Below are positions 11,641-23,353 of a stretch of DNA of 64,000 nt, in pieces. Position 1 is the stretch's first letter; each line of letters starts with the position of its first letter. The translations under genes and the position numbers were made by a program. Origin of the DNA: Rana temporaria (taxonomy: Eukaryota; Chordata; Amphibia; Anura; Ranidae); assembly GCF_905171775.1 (NCBI RefSeq), contig NC_053490.1, positions 517,023,854 through 517,087,853 on the forward strand. The letters are read 5' to 3'. Under the pieces are notes generated by a model, which saw nothing but the letters and a program-made list of their open reading frames with translations, was not told where the DNA came from and did not search any database.

Positions 11641-12055
11641 TACCCCTTCCACGACCAGGCCATTTTTTGCTACTCATCACTGCGCTACTTTAACTGACAA
11701 TTGCACGGTCATGCAACGCTGCACCCAAATTACATTTATATCATTTTTGCACACAAATAGAGCTTTCTTTTGGTGGTTCAGTGACCCTATAATATTTGGC
11801 ACCTCATCCCTATTGAATAGAACTAGAAACAACAGGAGGATTGGGATTATAACGGTGCCCCAACTTGAAGAGAATACATTTAGTATAACAAAAAAAAAAT
11901 GTATTCATAAAATAACAACATATATTGGGTTCAATAAAAAAAGCAGACTATGATACAAATCACATAGAATCAATGGTATCCATTTGTAGAAGGTGCTCAG
12001 TGTTTGATGTTGTATCCCAACATGTTTCGCCAACTTTGTTTTTCTCAGGGGATTT
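11641..12055. mobile_element. Fragment of TTAA-type element, then unclassified repeat
   Basis: The stretch 11641-11790 (taactgacaattgcacggtc, cacaaatagagctttctttt) aligns with the 5' parts of the elements at 17909 and 20326. It then breaks off. The stretch 11880-12055 contains caacatgtttcgccaacttt, a motif style seen in other frog repeats. There is no gene. Confidence 0.6.
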
Positions 12056-12575
12056 TTAAAGTGGAGGTTCCGCCCCAATTTTTTTTTTTTTAAAAGCCAG
12101 CAGCTACAAATACTGCAGCTGCTGACTTTTAAAATATGGACACTTACCTGTCCAGCGTGCCCATGATGTCGGCAGCAGATGCCGAGCAATCGCACGTTCC
12201 TCGGCTGCACCGACCGCCATACTTGGTGAGTGAATCGGGAAGTGAAGCGTTGCGGCATTTCACTGCCCGGTTCCCTACTGCGCATTCGCGAGTAGCGCGG
12301 TGCGCGGTCACTGGTTCCCCGTTCTCTCCTGGGAACAGCGTGTTTCCCAGATGGGGAGTGACTCCTGCACGAGTCTGTTCCCGGAAGTGGGTGCAAATAC
12401 CTGTCTTAGACCGCCTTACGTCCTGCGCCGCCGCCCGGATAGATTGGAAGTACACTTAGTACTTCAGTAAAAGGTACTTAAGAAAAAATAAAAATAACAT
12501 TTTTAAATATCCAAAAAGGAGGGGTGTTCTTTAGTTTAGGACCACCTTTCAAAAGTGGGTGGAACTACGCTTTAA
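12056..12575. mobile_element. TTAA element of the AGCGGAGG type
   Basis: TTAA at 12056-12059 and 12572-12575 enclose ends AGTGGAGGTTCCGCC and GGGTGGAACTACGCT. The interior carries aaaagccagcagctacaaat, mirrored by the cagctgctgacttttaaaat stretch. Relatives are at 32565, 33675 and 60627. It is non-autonomous. Confidence 0.8.
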
Positions 12576-13996
12576 TGTAATGCAATGCAGATCGCATTGC
12601 ATTACTTTCTTTCCACCGAGAGACCTGAAAGTGACGTCAAACAGGTCACTTTCCTGGGTGAGCAACAAGGAGGAAAGGAGAGCGGACGTGTCTCCACTCA
12701 GCTCCCTCCCCTCTACCCGGTGGCCCCTGTTATGCCGGTTCCGGCCCGCTGATGGGCAAGCAGAGCCCAGGATACATGGTGGCAGTGCCGATCTTGACCT
12801 CCCTGGGGCCCTAAGCAAAATGACATGGCACATTAAAAATGAGAAGCGGGGGGGCGCTGACGACAGTGACATGTCACATTAAAGAAAGTTGAGAAGCGGG
12901 GGGAGGGGGTGTTCTGCTGTCGGAAATGACATCTTACATTAAATTGAGAAGCAGGGGGTGCTGACTTCTTACCTCTTCTCCCATGCAGCCAGCGAGTTGA
13001 GAAGCGGGGTGAGGGGGCGAAAATGACTTCTCACTAGACGGGGCCTCTAGTAATTTGGGGGGCCCTTCACAGCTTTGCGGGGCCCTAAGCGGCTTGCATA
13101 GTGAGCCTATAGGGCGGATCGGCCCTGCTTGGTGGGGGCGCACACGGGGGGAGGGGAGGCACCGTTACCAGGGGTGTGTGGAAGAAATCGGGTGGCAGTG
13201 CAGCCACCCCAATGCTTCCAGCTGAAAGGCAGGACTTTGTCTATTTGTCAGATTTACACACAATCCTGGCGGAAACCTACCCCCCAAAATCAGACAATCG
13301 ATAGGTATGCAGTCTATGGGATTTCGTCTTGTGGTTTTATTGTTAAATAACTTGGATGGGGTGCAGGGTAGGATGGGATGGGATACTCCAGAACCACTAT
13401 CAGAAACAAAAGGACACACTTCTTTATGTTGCCAACTTCAGGAACAGATCTTCTGCTCAGCTCAGAATAAAATCTTCCCATGAGACACTAGTAGAGGCCA
13501 GAGGTATGTACTCCTCAAGGTTGAGAGGACGGTCCTCCCACAAGAAACTAGAGGAGAGTACAGTAAGAATATCTCAGGAGCGGAACCACTTAGCCCAAAC
13601 GTAGCATAAAGTCTTTCCACAAAACCAAAGGGGACTAGTCATGTACCTCTCAGGAGAGGAACCACGTGGCCTAGCAATCCCAATAGAATACAGTCACTAG
13701 GATCTTGCAGCTGTACTCATAAGGCCAGGAGAGCAGCTGTGCCCATTCAGCATTTTTTGGGTGAAGCCATGCGGACTGGATCCTCAGGTGAAATCTTAGG
13801 GTGTCAGAGAAACTTTCAGGTGTAAGCCCCCATGGCTGTGCTACAGCGGGACCTCAATGAATAGCAACTTGAAACAGCTGGAGGCAAGAGATGGAATTCC
13901 TTAAACAGGAATACACTGCTGTTATACAGCTCAATGTACTTATGTGCTCCTTAGCCACCTTCTGGGCACACTCCCCCAGGGATTGGCCGTAGCACC
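12576..13996. other. Dispersed repeat, then mostly unclassified sequence
   Basis: The stretch 12780-13130 has recurring ttgagaagcgggg blocks near 12890, 12945 and 12998 and ends gggcggatcggccctgc, like a degraded hAT-type repeat. In 13130-13996 I recognise nothing. Short frames are scattered on both strands without family resemblance. Confidence 0.45.
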
Positions 13997-14394
13997 ATAA
14001 ATATTAGGGCTGTTACTGAATAAAATTTTCGTGTTCGATTAATCGATTTTTTTTTAATCGATTAATCGGCTAATTCTGAATAATTATAACGCACATACAG
14101 ATCCAACTACTTTTAGCTGATCTCCTTGCAGGCTGATTCCCAGTGCAGCTACCAACCACTGGAAAAATGGATAGCAGGATACAAAAAGCACACAAAGGCA
14201 GCGCTTGATGGGAATAGCATTAAAACTTTTATAGACTTTTATAGTCTTCAAGTAGGTAACAAAATAAATATTGCACTGGAGATAAAATCGATGTAGCTAC
14301 ATAAACTGTAAAAATGGTGCGAATTTTGATCGATCAAAAAAATTAACGATTAATCGAGGAATTAATAGTTAATTTCCACAGCCCTAATAAATAT
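13997..14394. mobile_element. hAT-like MITE, perfect 8-bp duplication ATAAATAT
   Basis: The element proper is 14005-14386 (382 bp). It starts TAGGGCTG and ends CAGCCCTA. ATAAATAT flanks both sides (13997-14004 and 14387-14394). Subterminal cgattaatcgat motifs face each other at both ends. The short ends plus 8-bp duplication fit the hAT superfamily. Confidence 0.9.
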
Positions 14395-15729
14395 CCATGC
14401 TGCCCATTTGCCTTTCTCTACTACTATGTTCCAGAATGTTCTTGAAGGCAGGGGAGATCAATCAAATCTGCACCCTGTGAAACCCAGAAGAGCCAAAAGA
14501 AATCAACATCTGCTCCAAAGGTTACAGAGGAGCCAAAAAAAGACCAAATTTACCCAACATCCTAGCAGCCTAAGTAGGAGGGTGCTATAAAAGCAAAATA
14601 CATAAGAAATCAGGGGAAAGTATATAGGAAACGAGTATAAATAATGTATAGGCATTCATTATAAGCAGAACATCTTTTATGTTCACAACATTGCCTTGCT
14701 GGTGTAATTGATTTAAATCTAAACCAATGCTAGGATGAAATATTAAACATCTTCTCGAGTCAATCTGCTATCAATGTCCTACTTAACCACAGTCCCAAGT
14801 GAATTTTGCCATATTTAACTTAAAACATGTAGCCAAGTTCCTTCCACTTAATACGATCCCTCCACTGTGAGGATGCTTAATCTGGTGTTTCATAATCGGC
14901 AGCATTTTAGGATCAATTCCAGAGATGGATGGCTGCTGAGTTGGTGATTCACACAGTAAGTACTTTCTTGCAGGGCTGCAAAGCACCGAACACCCCACTG
15001 TGACCGTACTTTGCTTTTCAGTATATATAAGCTTTAACATGCTAGTGTCATTTCCAGATTTTTTTTAAATCTGCAGCTATTATTAAAATAATACCTGCTG
15101 TTATATCCTGCCTTGTTCAGGCCCTTCCTGTTATAGGGTGACAACGCTCTGTCCCCATCTCCCAATTGTGCTTCTGCGTTGTCACCTCTGTCACAAGGGT
15201 TTTTAAATAGAGAATACAAGTGGCTGTTTCAGGACAGTACTTAGGCGTGGTCCATGGTATCGGCCTTGAGAAATGTCATACAGCGTTCGCTAGAGTGCAT
15301 GGAGACATGAAGAGGCTGAGAAGAGGCTTCAGGAGATCAGCTTTTGAAGGAAAATAAGGTTAAATGGTTTCATTAAAAGAAAAATGGTGATTTCTTATAA
15401 TACACAGTGTTTTAGAAAACTAAATGTTAATCATTTGGGGGTTTATATCTACTTTAAAATTAATATAGCTAGCTATTCGTTACTGGTGGCTAAAGATCAA
15501 GCAAACAAGATATTTCTGTACAGGATGAGGAGCAGTAACTTTGGCACATATAAGCACAATATTCTCATGTCCTGATATTAAAGTATACCTAAGAACAATA
15601 TATTTTTAGTTTTATGTTGAGTGAATAATGGTTAAAACCAGGCAGTTTCCCTCTGTAGATGCACGCGCTGTGGAGCAATTCATTCTCAAAGTTCACAGTA
15701 GAACCAATGAAGTCCTTCTAGTCTTTCTC
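14395..15729. other. Mostly unclassified; one old repeat copy at 15050-15230
   Basis: The stretch 15050-15230 is the unbroken homologue of the repeat around 10515-11600. The rest shows no exon or transposon end I can support. Confidence 0.5.
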
Positions 15730-16342
15730 TCATCAGCTCAGCTCCCCTTGCTTCCCTCTCCTAGCAGTCATTCAGCAGCATAGCTCACCCTGCTTCCCTC
15801 TCCCAGGAATGATTCACCAGCTCAGCTCACCCTGCTTCCCTTTCCCAGGAATGACTCAGTAGCTCAGCTCACCCTGCTTCCCTCTTAGCAATGATTCAGC
15901 AGCTCAGCTCCCCTGCTTCCCTCACCCAGTAATGGCTCAGCAGCTCAGCTCCCTTCTGCTTCCCTCTCCCAGCAAAGACTCAGCAGCTCAGCTCCCCCTG
16001 CTTCCCTCTCCCAGCAATTACTCAGCAGCTCAGCTCCCCCTGCTTCCCTCTCCCAGGAATGACTCAGCAGCTCAGCCCCCCTGCTTCCCTCTCACAGCAA
16101 TGATTCGGCAGCTCTGCTTCCCTCTCCCAGCAATGACTCTAAAGCTCAGTTCTCCCTGCTTCCCTCTTAGCAGTGATTCAGCAGCTCAGCTCCCCCTGCT
16201 TTCCTCTCCCAGCAATGACTCTGCAGCTTAGCTCCCCCTGCTTCCCTCTCCCAGGAATGACTCAGCAGCTCAGTTCCCCCTGCTTCCCTCTTAGCAATGA
16301 TTCAGCCGCTCAGCTGCCCCTGCTTCCCTCTCCCAGCAGTGA
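15730..16342. repeat. 42-bp minisatellite, about 14 copies
   Basis: The unit is ctcagcagctcagctccccc plus tgcttccctctcccagcaat plus ga (42 bases). Because 42 is divisible by three, the plus-strand frame repeats a 14-residue unit (QLSSPCFPLPAMTL type), but stops occur in variant units and no gene is implied. Remnants of the same unit continue at 16679-16768 and 17450-17530, on both sides of an inserted element. Confidence 0.93.
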
Positions 16343-16760
16343 TGTCCTCCCTTATTCTAGGTACAAGTGGTTCCTACTCCCAACAGTGATGCTCCATTCA
16401 CAATATGACATGGGACGCCAAGCATCTTTTTTATTATTGCACTACACGCATAGGGAAGCCCATTCATTTGAAAGGGCTGCCATACACATTCAAATGCGGC
16501 AAAGAAGCTCATTCACTTTTTTTGTCATGCCTTTTTTTTGTGTCTGTTTACCAAGTTTGGGGTGCAAGCAATGGCACTGCAAGCATGAAATGTAGCTTTG
16601 TATATTTTGTGAACCTGCGAAAAATCCTTTGATTTTGCACTCAATCACAAAATGCAATAGTGGGAATGCAGGCTTACTCATCAGCTCAGCTCTGCTTGCT
16701 ATCCCTTCTCATCAGTGATTCAGCAGCTCAGATCTCTCTGCTCCCCTTCCCCAGCAGTGA
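16343..16760. other. Unclassified spacer with minisatellite remnant
   Basis: Unclassified sequence up to 16678, then degraded 42-bp units to 16768. No gene is seen. Confidence 0.45.
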
Positions 16761-17457
16761 CTCAGCAACAGTGGCAAACTGGTGCTCCATTTTTTTTTTT
16801 TTTGGGTTGGGGGCGGCAAACAATTCAAACCAGCCCCCCTCCCCATCGGTCGGATTGTCACCAACACCCCCCGCACCCAATGCACCCCGGTCAGTCAGAT
16901 TATCACCAACACCCCACCTTAAACCCCAGCTGTCCCCCCACCCCCCGTTCAGTTGAATTGTCTCCAACACCACCCCTCCCGGTCGGTCGGATAACTTGGC
17001 TTAAATTTCCAGCGCTTCTCACAGATTAATCAATAATGGCGTGCACGTGCCAAACTAGAGCGGCTGTTAGTTTCTCTATTTTCTCCATCCATATTGCTCG
17101 TATCATAAGTATCGTCGCACAATCACACGGCCGGCTATTTTACGCTCCATTGGTGCGTCCTGATTGTCCTCCCTGAAGCTAATTGGGTGGCTGGGATAGA
17201 CAGGTGGCTGATTGGCTGGAGCAGGAAGCTGGGTTTGCAAGGGTGGGAGGAGTCGGGGGCGCAGTGCTCTGTGCCCGAGCCCTCCCATGAAACTGGCCAA
17301 TTGGGGCCTCAGGCTGAGGTCATGTGCCTGTGAGAGGGTGACGGACCAAGTAGAGACCTGTTGGTCCGGCCTCCCGTACAGTGCACGGCCACAGAGACGA
17401 TGCAGGGGGGGGCGGTGCCCCTGCTTCCCTTGAGGACCGGCCGCCACTGCTCAGCAG
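16761..17457. mobile_element. hAT-like element in the minisatellite, 7 of 8 duplication
   Basis: The element proper is 16769-17449 (681 bp). It starts CAGTGGCAAACTGGTGC and ends CCGCCACTG. The flanks are CTCAGCAA (left) and CTCAGCAG (right), differing in one base. Both flanks are 42-bp minisatellite sequence, so the target was the array itself. Inside, ccaacacc blocks recur near 16862, 16906 and 16970. It is related to the elements at 1580 and 27790. Confidence 0.78.
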
Positions 17458-17529
17458 CTGAGCTCGCCATGCTCCCCCCCCCCCTACCAGCAGTGATTAA
17501 TCAGCTTACCTCCCCCTGTCAGGAATGGA

Positions 17530-17824
17530 GGCTGATATGCCTTGTTGGATATAACTTTCCACAAAAAGAGGTTGGAGCATCCTCATGCTGGAAGATCATT
17601 TAAAAGGGAGACTTCCATTACAGATCGCTCCAGTCAGAAAATGCTATTTGACTGGCTGCCAAGAAAATCCAGCGCTTTTAGTACTGAATTACAAACCTGG
17701 AGCAAATGTGCATAAAAAGTTCTGACTTTACTTGCAGCATGCTACTGATCAGCTCTTTGAGGTCTTTGACGTCTCAGTCACCGAGGCGGGAGCGTGCCGT
17801 GAAAGCTCTGCCACCCATGGAGGC
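17530..17824. other. Unclassified spacer
   Basis: About 295 bases between the minisatellite remnant and the next TTAA element. I see nothing recognisable in it. Confidence 0.4.
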
Positions 17825-19065
17825 TTAAAGGGGTTGTAAAGCTGTATAGCTTCCTTTACCTTAGTGCAGTCCTCCTTCACTTACCTCATCCTTCCATTTT
17901 GCTTTTAACCACTTAAGACCCGGACCAAAATGCAGCTAAAGGACCTTGCCCCTTTTTGCGATTCGGCACTGCGTCGCTTTAACTGACAATTGCGCGGTCG
18001 TGCAAAGTGGCTCCCAAACAAAATTGGCGTCCTTTTTTCCCCACAAATAGAGATTTCTTTTGGTGGTATTTGATCACCTCTGCGATTTTTATTTTTTGCG
18101 CTGTAAACAAAAATAGAGCGACAATTTTGAAAAAAATGCAATATTTTTTACTTTTTGCTATAATAAATATCCCCCAAAAATATCTAAAAAACTATTTTTT
18201 TTCCCTCAGTTTAGGCCGATATGTACTCTTCTACCTATTTTTGCAATAAGCGTTTATCGGTTGGTTTGCGCAAAATGTATAGCATTTATAAAATAGGGGA
18301 TAGTTTTATTGCATTTTTATTAATTATTATTTTTTTACTACTAATGGCGGCGATCAGCGATTTTTTTTCGTGACTGCGGCATTATGGCGGACACTTCGGA
18401 CAATTTTGACACATTTTTGGGACCATTGTCATTTTCACAGCAAAAAATGCATTTAAAATGCATTGTTTACTGTGAAAATGACAATTTCAGTTTGGGAGTT
18501 AACCACAAGGGGGCGCTGATGGGGTTATGTGTGACCTCAAGTGTGTTTACAACTGTAGGGGGGGTGTGGCTGTAGGTGTGATGTCATCGATTGTGTCCCC
18601 CTATAAAAGGGATCACACGATCGATGACGCCGCCACAGTGAAGAATGGGGAAGCTGTGTTTACACGGCTCTCCCCGTTCTTCAGCTCCGGGAACCGATCG
18701 CGGGACTCTAGCGGCAATCGGGTTCGCGAGTCCCGCGGTCACGGAGCTTCGGACCCGGTCACGGGAGCGCGCCGCGGGTGCGCGCCCGCGACCCCACGGC
18801 TGGGCTTAAAGGACAACGTACATATACGTTGATGTGCCCAGCCGTGGCATTCTGCCGACGTATATTGGCGTGAAGGGTTCCTTAAGTGGTTAAATGTCCT
18901 TATTTCTTCTGAGAAATCCTCACTTCCTGTTCTTCTGTCTGTAACTCCACACAGTAATGCGAGGCTTTCTCCCTGGTGTGGAGTGTCGTGCTCGCCCCCT
19001 CCCTTGGACTACAGGAGAGTCAGGACGCTCTCTACGTTGCAGATAGAGAAAGGAGCTGTGTGTTC
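17825..19065. mobile_element. AGGAGTTGTAAAGG-type TTAA element split by another TTAA element
   Basis: It begins TTAAAGGGGTTGTAAAG at 17825. The sequence on either side of the 17905-18893 insertion continues exactly as the unbroken copy at 61255-61500 does (cctcatccttccattttgct, then aaatgtccttatttcttctg). The right half of the palindrome is missing, so the copy is truncated near 19065. Confidence 0.85.
17905..18893. mobile_element. TTAA-flanked (piggyBac-like) element, complete
   Basis: TTAA at 17905-17908 and 18890-18893 enclose 981 bases starting CCACTTAAGACCCGG and ending GGGTTCCTTAAGTGG. The interior contains ttaactgacaattgcgcggt, a T-rich tract, a region with ggacacttcggacaattttg and a GC-rich 3' third. 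It has no transposase. The empty site at 61349-61352 shows that TTAA was duplicated on insertion. Confidence 0.92.
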
Positions 19066-19362
19066 GTGGCATGCTAGTGAGGCATGCGGCAGTTAAAGCC
19101 CACCCTCTTTGCCGCCACACACATGCGTTATGCGGGTGACAAGAGGTAAAAGCAAAACAAACGCACATATAAGCTGATGGAGAGGAAATCACCTGGGAAA
19201 GGTTGTATTTTATACTCTGCTTCATTGTGTTTTACAAATGTCCTTATCCTAGGAGGAAAACATTCCCTTTTTTTTTTTTCCTTTTCTATTTTTGTTAAAA
19301 AGTGTCGTTCTGTCTCCCTTTTGGCCAAGAGTAAAAAAATAAGAAGAACTCATTAAAAAGTG
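19066..19362. other. Spacer, nothing recognised
   Basis: About 300 bases with no recognisable gene or repeat border, ending in a T run near 19270. Confidence 0.4.
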
Positions 19363-19870
19363 TGAGGCCCCGTACTCACGACCAAACATGTCTGCTGAAA
19401 CTGGTCCGCAGACCAGTTTCAGCAGACATGTTTGGCCGTGTGTTGGCCCGAGCGGACCATTTTGGGACGGATCGGACAGGTTTCCAGCGGACAACTGTTT
19501 CCCGGACTTGTTTTAAAACAGTCCGCTGGAAACCTGTCCGCCCGGACATGTACGGTCGTCTGTACAGACCTACCGTACATGTCCTGCCGCCCGCATCCCT
19601 CGCATGCGTCGAATGACTTCGACGCATGCGTGGAAGCATATTTAAGGCGGCCCGCCCACGTCGCCGCGTCATTGTCGCGGCGACACCGCGTCATCGACGC
19701 GGCGACACCGCGGACACGCCCCGCGTAATGTTTACGCGCGGGCTTCTGTTCGATGGTGTGTATAGCCATCGAACAGAAGTCCCCGGGCAGTCCCCGGCCA
19801 GACATGTCCGATGGAAACGGTCTGCAGACCGTTTTCATCGGACATGTCCTGCCGTGAGTACAAGGCCTGA
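19363..19870. mobile_element. GGCC-ended palindromic MITE, 3-bp duplication TGA
   Basis: The element proper is 19366-19867 (502 bp). It starts GGCCCCGTACTCACG and ends CGTGAGTACAAGGCC. TGA flanks both ends. The arms contain a second-level hairpin (gaaactggtccgcagaccag). The centre is very CpG-rich (cgtcattgtcgcggcgacac). A sister copy is at 23735-24226. Confidence 0.87.
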
Positions 19871-20003
19871 CAGTCTGCAGTGAATGCGCCTCGGGCTCTT
19901 TCCTGTTTCTCTACCCATAATCCTTTGCAGCTCTCCTCAAATTTTTCTCTTTTCTTGTGTCTGCATCCTTTCCAATAAAAATATATAGATATCCAGATAT
20001 CCA

Positions 20004-20079
<76 letters not shown>

Positions 20080-20187
20080 AATAAATGTACATTGGGTAGC
20101 TAGCCATATTTGCTCATTACATATTCAGCTTTGCAGCATTATACCATGGCTGTGCGTTACTCCTGCTTTTCACGCTGCAAATCTAAA
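19871..20187. repeat. TA and TTA microsatellites
   Basis: A TA run at about 20004-20038 is followed by a T run and a TTA run to about 20082. The remainder is unclassified. Confidence 0.85.
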
Positions 20188-20321
20188 GCCTCGTACACAC
20201 GATCGGATTATCCGACAGGAATTGTGCGATGACAGGCTGATTTTGGAAAATCTGACCGTTTGTACGCTCCATCGGACAATTGTTGTCGGATTTTCCACGA
20301 ACAAATGTGGGATAGCATTCT

Positions 20322-21224
20322 TTAACCACTTAAGACCCGGACCTTTAGGCAAGTAAAGGACCTGGGCAGTTTTTGCGATTCGGCACTGCGTCGCTTTAAC
20401 TGACAATTGCGCGGTCGTGCGACGTGGCTCCCAAACAAAATTGGCATCCTTTTTTTCCCACAAATAGAGCTTTCTTTTGGTGGTATTTGATCACCTCTGC
20501 GGTTTTTATTTTTTGCGCTATAAACAAAAATAGAGCGTCAATTTTGAAAAAAATGCAATATTTTTTACTTTTTGCTATAATAAATATCCCCCAAAAACAT
20601 ATATATATAAAAAAAAATGTTTTCCTCAGTTTAGGCCGATACGTATTCTTCTACATATTTTTGGTAAAAAAAAAAATCGCAATAATCGTTTATCAATTGG
20701 TTTGCGCACAATTTATAGTGTTTACAAAATAGGGGATAGTTTTATTGCATTTTTTTTTTTTTTTTTAAATACTAATGGCGGCGATCAGCGATTTTTTTCG
20801 TGACCGTGACATTATGGCGGACACTTCGGACAATTTTGACACATTTTTGGGACCATTGTCATTTTCACAGCAAAAAATGCATTTAAAATGCATTGTTTAT
20901 TGTGAAAATGACAATTGCAGTTTGGGAGTTAACCACAGGGGACGCTGATGGGGTTATGTGTGACCTCATCTGTGTTTCTAACTGTAGGGGGTGTGGCTGT
21001 AGGTGTGACATCATTGATTGTGGTTCCCTATATTAGGGAACACACGATCGATGAAGGCGCCACAGTGAAGAACGGGGAAGCTGTGTTTACATACGGCTCT
21101 CCCCGTTCCTCAGCTCCGGGGACCGATCGCGGGACACGGAGCTTCGGATCGGGGACACACCTGTACGTGCTTGTGCCCAGCTGTGCCATTCTGCTGACGT
21201 ATATGTGCAGGAAGCGGTCCTTAA
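20322..21224. mobile_element. TTAA element, right terminus missing
   Basis: It starts TTAA CCACTTAAGACCCGG at 20322 and is closely similar to 17905-18893 for most of its length. At 21220 it stops at gaagcggtcc followed by the TTAA of the next copy, so the expected final GTGG is not seen. Confidence 0.8.
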
Positions 21225-22228
21225 CCACTTCCCGACCGCCACATGTAAATGTACGTCCACAGTATGGCACGTACAGGCACATGGGCGTTCATGTACATCC
21301 TTGTCTTTCCGCGGGTGGGGGGTCCAATCGGGACCCCCCCCCCCGCGACATGCGGCGGTCGGGTTCCCTCGGGGAGCGATCCGGGACGACGGCGCGGCTA
21401 TTCGTTTATAGCCGCTCCGTCGCGATCGCTCCCCGGAGCTGAAGAACGGGGAGAGCCGTATGTAAACACGGCTTCCCCGTGCTTCACTGTGGCGGCGTAT
21501 CGATCGAGTGATCCCTTTTATAGGGGAGACAAGATCAATGACGTCAGTCCTACAGCCACACCCCCCTACAGTTGTAAACACACACTAGGTGAACACTAAC
21601 TCCTACAGCGCCCCCTGTGGTTAACTCCCAAACTGCAACTGTCATTTTCACAATAAACAATGCAATTTAAATGCATTTTTTGCTGTGAAAATGACAATGG
21701 TCCCAAAAATGTGTCAAAATTGTCCGAAGTGTCCGCCATAATGTCGCAGTCACGAAAAAAATCGCTGATCGCCGCCATTAGTAGTAAAAAATAAAATAAA
21801 AATAAAAATGCAATAAAACTATCCCCTATTTTGTAAACGCTATAAATTTTGCGCAAACCAACCGATAAACGATTATTGCGATTTTTTTTACCAAAAATAG
21901 GTAGAAGAATACGTATCGGCCTAAACTGAGGGGAAAAAAATGTTATACATGTTTTTGGGGGATATTTATTATAGCAAAAAGTAAAAAATATTGCATTTTT
22001 TTCAACATTGTCGCTCTATTTTTGTTTAATAGCGCAAAAAATAAAAACCGCAGAGGTGATCAAATACCACCAAAAGAAAGCTCTATTTGTGGGGAAAAAA
22101 GGACGCCAATTTTGTTTGGGAGCCACGTCGCACGACCGCGCAATTGTCTGTTAAAGCGACGCAGTCCCGAACTGTAAAAACCCCTTGGGTCTTTAGGCAG
22201 CATTTTGGTCCGGGGCTTAAGTGGTTAA
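21221..22228. mobile_element. TTAA element in opposite orientation
   Basis: It starts TTAA CCACTTCCCGACC at 21221 and ends CCGGGGCTTAAGTGG TTAA at 22228. Its interior is the reverse complement of the preceding copy (for example gtgaaaatgacaatggtccc near 21690 and caaaagaaagctctatttgt near 22070). Confidence 0.85.
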
Positions 22229-22501
22229 AATTGTCAGCCAACAAATGTGTGATGTCGGATTTTCCGATGGTGTGTTCACAAGTCCATTGGACAAAGCACC
22301 AAAGTGCAAACACGCATGCTCAGAAGCAATGCTCACCATAACACAATATTAGCAGAAGTTGCCGAAAGGGTGGCGCTAAAGAGCTGAAAAAACACGTTGT
22401 TTCATGTTTGTTAGCCGACAATTCTTTGCCGTTCCTGGCCAACGCCCTTCGACAAAAGTCCTACGCTTTATCCGCGGAAAATCTGATAGTGTGTATGAGG
22501 C

Positions 22502-23084
22502 TTAAGGGTTCTTTCACATGGGGGAGGTTTGCGTCCCAATCAGCAAGGGAATTTATGCAAAGCGGACACGGAAAGAATCTTCTCTGTGAGTAAACTGGTG
22601 GCCCTGCCCCCTTGTAACATCACCGACCCAGCATGCACCAGTCGGTGGCATCACAAGGGGACGGGGCCACTAGGTGACATCATCAGATGGCCCCCGCCTC
22701 TTACCTATTTTAAAACTGTCACCCGGCAGAGCAGGCATTTGACAGTTAGCCTTCCTTGCGGGCGGAGCGTTTTTTGGGGGGGTTCGGGTTTGGCGGTGCA
22801 GTGGGCTTCGTCATTGATGAAGGATCTACACCAGGGACATTGTTTTTTTGATTTTTAATTATTTTAATAAAGGAATTGTAAAAAAATTATTTATTTTTGA
22901 CACTTTTTTTGGTGAATGAGTAGGGGGATACTCATTCACATTAGGGGGGGCGGGATCAAGGGTCCCCTTGTTATAGGGGGCTTCCAGATTCTAATAAATT
23001 CAAAGCCAGCGAAGAAAAACCACAACCACCACCCAGGGTTGTCGGGAAGAGGCCCTTGTCCCCATCAACATGAGGACAAACCCA
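22502..23084. other. Dispersed repeat (inverted copy), no gene
   Basis: The stretch 22600-23084 contains gacgtc-poor relatives of the repeat at 49569-49840, in reverse orientation (aagaggcccttgtccccatc near 23049). No exon is seen. Confidence 0.5.
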
Positions 23085-23353
23085 CAGGAGCTGTGGATCT
23101 CTGCAGCTCCTTCAGAGTTACCATGGGCCTCTTGGCTGCCTCTCTGATAAATGCTCTCCTTGCCCGGCTGGTCAGTTTAGGTGGACGGCCATGTCTTGGT
23201 AGGTTTGCAGTTGTGCCATACTCTTTCCATTTTCGGATAAACAGAGCTCCATGAGATGTTCAAAGCTTGGGATATTTTTTTATCACCTAACCCTGCTTTA
23301 TACTTCTCCACAACTTTATCCCTGACCTGTCTGGTGTGTTTCTTTGCCTTCAT
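23085..23353 (-). pseudogene. Tc1-like transposase, N-terminal fragment, frameshifted
   Basis: Reading the minus strand from an ATG at 23353, about 40 codons give a Tc1-type DNA-binding start: MKAKKHTRQVRDKVVEKY, then KAGLGDKKISQALNISW, a helix-turn-helix. After SSVY the frame shifts. A second frame continues with KWKEYGTTANLPRHGRPPKL and then the ARRAFIREAAKRPMVTLKEL stretch. The fragment ends near 23085, where a different dispersed repeat begins, so the catalytic DDE part is lost. It cannot encode a working transposase. Family assignment rests on the pattern of these residues; the exact subfamily is not known to me. Confidence 0.8.

Larger units (their letters stand above)
20188..22501. mobile_element. 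GCCTC-ended palindromic MITE split by two TTAA elements
   Basis: The outer element starts GCCTCGTACACACGATCGG and ends with the mirrored GTGTGTATGAGGC. Its two halves (20188-20325 and 22225-22501) are separated by a pair of TTAA elements in opposite orientation. Its right half retains ttgtcagccaacaaatgtgt, which mirrors the left half. Confidence 0.75.

Noticed and set aside
16173..16595. 140-codon plus-strand frame
   Set aside because: It begins in the 42-bp minisatellite and runs into unrelated sequence without a recognisable domain.
19376..19838. Overlapping 98-139 codon frames on both strands
   Set aside because: They lie in the arms and CpG-rich core of a palindromic MITE; mirrored frames are expected there.
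20948..21581. 164-codon frames on both strands
   Set aside because: They fall across the junction of two inverted TTAA elements in GC-rich sequence, and no transposase motif is present.
20187..22504. 3-bp duplication for the GCCTC-ended outer MITE
   Set aside because: Left AAA and right TTA do not agree.
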